A stretch of DNA of 64,000 bases, taken from Clostridium saccharoperbutylacetonicum N1-4(HMT). Its GTDB lineage: Bacteria; Bacillota; Clostridia; Clostridiales; Clostridiaceae. A program made the position numbers and the translations under genes. The first letter of the stretch is position 1. Each line of letters begins with the position of its first letter. The notes under the pieces were generated by a model, which worked only from the letters and a program-made list of their open reading frames with translations, was not told the origin of the DNA and did not search any database. Below are positions 60,630-64,000 of this stretch, piece after piece. The stretch lies in contig NC_020291.1 of NCBI RefSeq assembly GCF_000340885.1, positions 2,975,001 to 3,039,000 of the forward strand, given 5' to 3'.

Positions 60630-62942
60630 ATGTTAAATAAATTTAAAAGATTATTCACAAATTATGAATTGTTAAGTGGTAATTATGGAATAGAAAGAGA
60701 AGGTTTGAGAGTTGATGAAAGAGGAGGGTTATCTCAAAATAAGCATCCTCAAGTGTTTGGAGATAAGGTGACAAATCCTTATATAACAACTGATTTTGCT
60801 GAAAGTCAAATTGAAGTTATTACTCCACCTTTTAAAGATGTAAAAGAAACTTATAATTTTGCAAATGCCTTATATGATATTGCTGCAATGGAAATTGGTC
60901 ATGAATATTTGTGGCCTCAATCCATGCCAAGTATAGTACCTGAGGATAGTAAGATTAAAATTTCTGAATATGGTGATAACGATAAAGGCAGATCAGCACA
61001 GAAATACAGGGAAAGTCTAATAAGCAAGTATGGAGGCAAAAGACAACTAATATGTGGTATACATTATAATTTTTCCTTTAGTGAAAACATAATTAATAAA
61101 TTATATAAAGCTGAACTTGCTGAAAATAATAATATAACTTATCGAGAGTTTAAAAATAGCATTTATTTAAAGGTAACAAGAAATTATCTTAGATATAGGT
61201 GGCTTATAATTTATCTTTTAGGTGCTAGTGGAGTTGTCGACAAAAGCTATGTTGGTAAATGCTTAGGCTCTACTAAAAAAATAGCTGAAGATAGTTTTAC
61301 TAACGAAGGAGCTTTGTCTTATAGAAATAGTGAATGTGGATATAAGAATAAAATAGATTTATTTCCTAATTATGATTCAGTTGAAAAATATATTGAAAGC
61401 TTGAAAGGTTTCATTAATGATAAGCTTATAGACAGCTATAAAGAACTATATAGTTCAATAAGACCTAAACCAAGTGATCCAAACGACTTTTTTAATTCAC
61501 TTTTAGGGGATGGTATTCAATATTTAGAATATAGAAGTATTGATATTAATCCTTTTGAAAGAGGTGGAGTAAGCCTAGAGGATTTATATTTTCTTCAAAT
61601 ATTTAATTTGTTCTTGCTTGTAAAAGAGGAAAGTAATTATGAAGAATGGCAAAAAGAAGGAGTAGAAAACCAAAACATAATTTCTAGGTATGGGCAAAAT
61701 AATGTAACATTAAAGAAAGATGGTAATCCTATTTCAAAAGAAGAATGGGGCTTAGAAATATTAGATCATATTAAAAATATGAATAATGAACTTAACCTTG
61801 GAAAAGAGGAAATTGTTGATTTAATGATTGATAGAATAAAAGATCATAAATTGACTTATGCTTATAAAATTGAAGAAAAGGTCAAAAAAGATGGGTATAT
61901 TAATGCTCATATAAATATTGCTAAAAAACATAAAATAGAGTCATATAATAATAGATTTAAATTAGAAGGTTATGAAGAGCTGGAATTGTCCACTCAAATA
62001 TTAATGAAGGAAGCTATTAAAAGAGGAATAAAAGTTGAGGTTTTAGATAAAACTGAAAATTTTATTTCCCTCAAGAAGAACAATAAAGTTGAATATGTAA
62101 AGCAGGCAACTAAAACATCAAAGGATAGTTATATAACTGTTTTAATAATGGAAAATAAAAGTGTTACTAAAAAAGTATTAAGAGATAATAATATTAAAGT
62201 TCCTGCTGGTGTGGAAGTAAATTCTTTGAAGGAAGCATTAGCTATAATTACTGATTATGTGAATAAACCAATAGTAATAAAGCCTAAATCAACAAATTTT
62301 GGAATTGGAATAAGTATTTTTAAAGATGGAACAGATGAAGATAGTTTAAGGAAGGCCTTTGAATTAGCCTTTGAACATGATAATACGGTGCTTGTTGAAG
62401 AGTTTATAAAGGGAAAAGAATATAGATTTTTAGTTATTGATGACAAAGTTGCTGGAATACTTCATAGGGTACCAGCAAATGTAAAAGGTGATGGAGTTAA
62501 TTCAATAAAAGGATTAGTAGAAATAAAAAATCAAGATCCTCTTAGAGGTTATCATTATGTAACGCCTCTTGAAAAAATAATCTTAGATGAAAGTGCTGAA
62601 TTATTTTTGAAACAGCAAAATAAAGATTTTAAGTATGTTCCAGAAAAAGATGAAGTTGTTTATTTAAGAGAAAACTCTAACATTAGCACAGGAGGAGATA
62701 GCATAGATTATACTGATGATATTTCTAACAAGTTTAAGGACATTGCAGTTAAGGCTGCTCAAGCAGTAAATGCAAGAATCTGTGGCGTTGATATGATGCT
62801 TGAAGATTATAAAGATGAAAATACTGGTTATGCAATAATAGAACTTAACTTTAATCCAGCAATTCATATTCATTGTTATCCTTATAAAGGTACTGAAAGA
62901 AAAATTGGAGTTGAAGTATTAAAAGTATTAGAACTAATTTAA
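60630..62942 (+). CDS. gshF: Bifunctional glutamate-cysteine ligase/glutathione synthetase
   Basis: 770 residues; GGGGGG precedes ATG 60630. N-terminal glutamate-cysteine ligase domain (about 1-440) with YGIEREGLRV, then an ATP-grasp glutathione synthetase-type domain (about 490-770) with KPIVIKPKSTNFGIGISIF, VLVEEFIKGKEYRFLVI and the Mg-binding IIELNFNPAIHIHCYP. Makes glutathione in two steps in the cytoplasm; length matches GshF (750-780). Stands as a single gene with a hairpin after it. A hairpin at 60545-60570 lies in the gap before it. Confidence 0.93.
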   Translation: MLNKFKRLFTNYELLSGNYGIEREGLRVDERGGLSQNKHPQVFGDKVTNPYITTDFAESQIEVITPPFKDVKETYNFANALYDIAAMEIGHEYLWPQSMPSIVPEDSKIKISEYGDNDKGRSAQKYRESLISKYGGKRQLICGIHYNFSFSENIINKLYKAELAENNNITYREFKNSIYLKVTRNYLRYRWLIIYLLGASGVVDKSYVGKCLGSTKKIAEDSFTNEGALSYRNSECGYKNKIDLFPNYDSVEKYIESLKGFINDKLIDSYKELYSSIRPKPSDPNDFFNSLLGDGIQYLEYRSIDINPFERGGVSLEDLYFLQIFNLFLLVKEESNYEEWQKEGVENQNIISRYGQNNVTLKKDGNPISKEEWGLEILDHIKNMNNELNLGKEEIVDLMIDRIKDHKLTYAYKIEEKVKKDGYINAHINIAKKHKIESYNNRFKLEGYEELELSTQILMKEAIKRGIKVEVLDKTENFISLKKNNKVEYVKQATKTSKDSYITVLIMENKSVTKKVLRDNNIKVPAGVEVNSLKEALAIITDYVNKPIVIKPKSTNFGIGISIFKDGTDEDSLRKAFELAFEHDNTVLVEEFIKGKEYRFLVIDDKVAGILHRVPANVKGDGVNSIKGLVEIKNQDPLRGYHYVTPLEKIILDESAELFLKQQNKDFKYVPEKDEVVYLRENSNISTGGDSIDYTDDISNKFKDIAVKAAQAVNARICGVDMMLEDYKDENTGYAIIELNFNPAIHIHCYPYKGTERKIGVEVLKVLELI

Positions 62943-62980
62943 ATAAGAGGCAGGTTGAAATTTCAACTTGCCTCTTAGCA
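62943..62980. terminator. Bidirectional hairpin after gshF
   Basis: AAGAGGCAGGTTGAA pairs with TTCAACTTGCCTCTT across a tiny loop; an additional hairpin (AGCTCTTTTAAAGGAGCT) is at 62991-63008. The minus-strand side has a T-rich end, so it also serves the convergent gene. Confidence 0.65.
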
Positions 62981-63025
62981 GTTAAAGAAGCTCTTTTAAA
63001 GGAGCTCCTTATAATATAATATAAA

Positions 63026-63517
63026 TTATAAAGTTTCAACAGCTAAAGCTGATAAAGTTGCATTTGTTATTGTTAATCCAGCTGTTACAGAAATTAAGCT
63101 GCTTGGTTCAATTTGAACTGTATAGGTGGTATTTCCATAAGCAGGATTGCAATCACAGTATTGGAAAGAGAAAGATTCTGATTCAAGTACTCGTACTGCT
63201 TTTGCGAAAGTGTGAGTTCCACCTACTGCTTGTGGACATCCATCACGAACAGCTTTTACTATTACGAAATTTAAATTTACTAGAATATCTGCTGGTAGGG
63301 AAATTAAGCTTGTAAAAGTTAATAAAACCTTTGGATTACACATATTACTAGTATCGATAGAAACGCTAACAACAGGGATAGGTCTAGATAATGGTGTTGA
63401 AATTACTGCCAAAGGTCCAGCTCCACCAGTACTAACATTTAATAAAGCTCTTCCTGGTTCAGGAGCATTATTATAAATTTCACAATAGTCACTTTCAGTT
63501 CCGCATAAATTTCTCAT
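63026..63517 (-). CDS. DUF4489-like Cys-containing protein
   Basis: 163 residues on the minus strand from ATG 63517 (GGAGGGT 7 bp upstream). Beta-rich; Cys at about 5, 12, 60, 94, 119 and 121, with YCDCNPAYGN near 118-127. The layout is that of DUF4489 proteins, known mainly from clostridia. No signal or membrane segment. Convergent to gshF. Function unknown; family call is by memory of pattern and not tested. Confidence 0.6.
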   Translation of the reverse strand: MRNLCGTESDYCEIYNNAPEPGRALLNVSTGGAGPLAVISTPLSRPIPVVSVSIDTSNMCNPKVLLTFTSLISLPADILVNLNFVIVKAVRDGCPQAVGGTHTFAKAVRVLESESFSFQYCDCNPAYGNTTYTVQIEPSSLISVTAGLTITNATLSALAVETL

Positions 63518-63836
63518 AAGATACCCTCCATATTATCATAAGTTAATTAAAGTTTTTTTAATATATATTGAATTATCAATGTTCAACACTCAATTATTAA
63601 TTAGGATTGGATTTCCTTTGGAAATTATAAAGTTTTGAACAATTTTCTTGCAATATATATTTAATCTTAGATATTTTGTCATAGTATATTGTATGAAGAT
63701 GCTTAAAAAAGGTGAAGTCTAAAGAAACTGGATTTAGAAATTTTACGATTATAAATTTTAGTAATTGATATAATATTTACAAGGAAACTTATTTAAAGTA
63801 TTATAAAATTAATTTTAAACATGAGGTGATTACAAA
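63518..63836 (+). other. Intergenic region between divergent genes
   Basis: No gene. A TATAAT at 63770 may drive the gene at 63837. The text AATTATCAATGTTCA near 63573 is the reverse complement of TGAACATTGATAATT found at 51320, a short dispersed motif. Confidence 0.45.
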
Positions 63837-64000
63837 ATGATAAAAAATGATTATATGAAAGAAGTAGAAAATACTTTGAAATTGGTAACTGAAGAAGTTG
63901 ATATGGACATAATTAATGGTAATTTAGAGGAAGCCAAAGAAAGAGTTAATAAATGTCTAAAATCTTTGGTGGGAATTGATATAGGTACTGTAGATGTTTT
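63837..64000 (+). CDS. Partial gene, DUF6483-like start
   Basis: Begins at ATG 63837 behind TGAGGTGA and is open to the window edge (54 codons). The start MIKNDYMKEVENTLKLV followed by an acidic, helical stretch (NLEEAKERVNKCL) resembles the N terminus of DUF6483 proteins; the remainder is outside the window, so the call is tentative. Confidence 0.5.
   Translation, partial: MIKNDYMKEVENTLKLVTEEVDMDIINGNLEEAKERVNKCLKSLVGIDIGTVDV

Noticed and set aside
1..64000. tRNA, rRNA, CRISPR arrays and replication origins
   Set aside because: I saw no cloverleaf-type tRNA text, no rRNA segments and no regularly spaced repeats; a covariance-model scan would be needed to exclude short RNA genes completely.

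Overview
The window is AT-rich DNA from an endospore-forming, solvent-producing Clostridium (cluster I, most likely the C. beijerinckii group). The evidence is the conserved dxs-tlyA-nadK-argR-recN-spoIVB-spo0A order, a complete spo0A, an NADPH-type iron alcohol dehydrogenase, NfnAB, a GshF glutathione synthetase, and codon use dominated by A/T-ending codons. No tRNA, rRNA or CRISPR array was seen.

Layout. 1-7251: conserved chromosomal block (partial dxs, tlyA, nadK, argR, recN, spoIVB, spo0A). About 7260-20200: an accessory region inserted directly behind spo0A. It holds a decayed phage-type module (broken tyrosine recombinase, GIY-YIG protein, broken DUF1064 nuclease, broken amidase, holin-like protein), many short genes, several copies of a hairpin repeat, a large nested-hairpin RNA candidate near 8331-8600, and a compact convergent module at about 14967-15350 that looks like a type I toxin-antitoxin locus. 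Two tandem cassettes of secreted Ig-like (BIG2) proteins and a choline-binding-like protein follow. 20277-23258: Cys-rich small protein, chemoreceptor and a PilZ protein. 23482-28078: uracil permease with a PyrR-type leader, a secreted thioester-domain protein, an MqsR-like/Panacea toxin-antitoxin pair and a histidine phosphatase.

28640-37181: a TPR-AAA-AAA ATPase, then a sigma-54 activator, an iron alcohol dehydrogenase behind a -24/-12 promoter with an upstream array of activator-site candidates, and the electron-bifurcating transhydrogenase nfnAB. Together these suggest one NADPH/alcohol redox unit. 37555-46261: polysaccharide deacetylase, CPBP protease, orphan amino-acid binding lipoprotein, and a three-gene membrane glycosylation operon (GT2 plus two GT-C enzymes). 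46356-54937: unknown protein, SDR dehydrogenase, TldD/TldE protease pair, and an OmpR-type two-component system with a secreted protein behind it. The two-component promoter and the glycosylation operon promoter share TGTRAY direct repeats at 11-bp spacing, suggesting a regulatory link. 55536-64000: an IS1595-like degenerate transposase, an oligosaccharide flippase, an ArsR-MATE unit with a palindromic operator inside its promoter, gshF, a DUF4489-like protein and a partial gene.

Most gene assignments rest on recognisable motifs. Functions inferred only from context are marked as such. No searches could be run.
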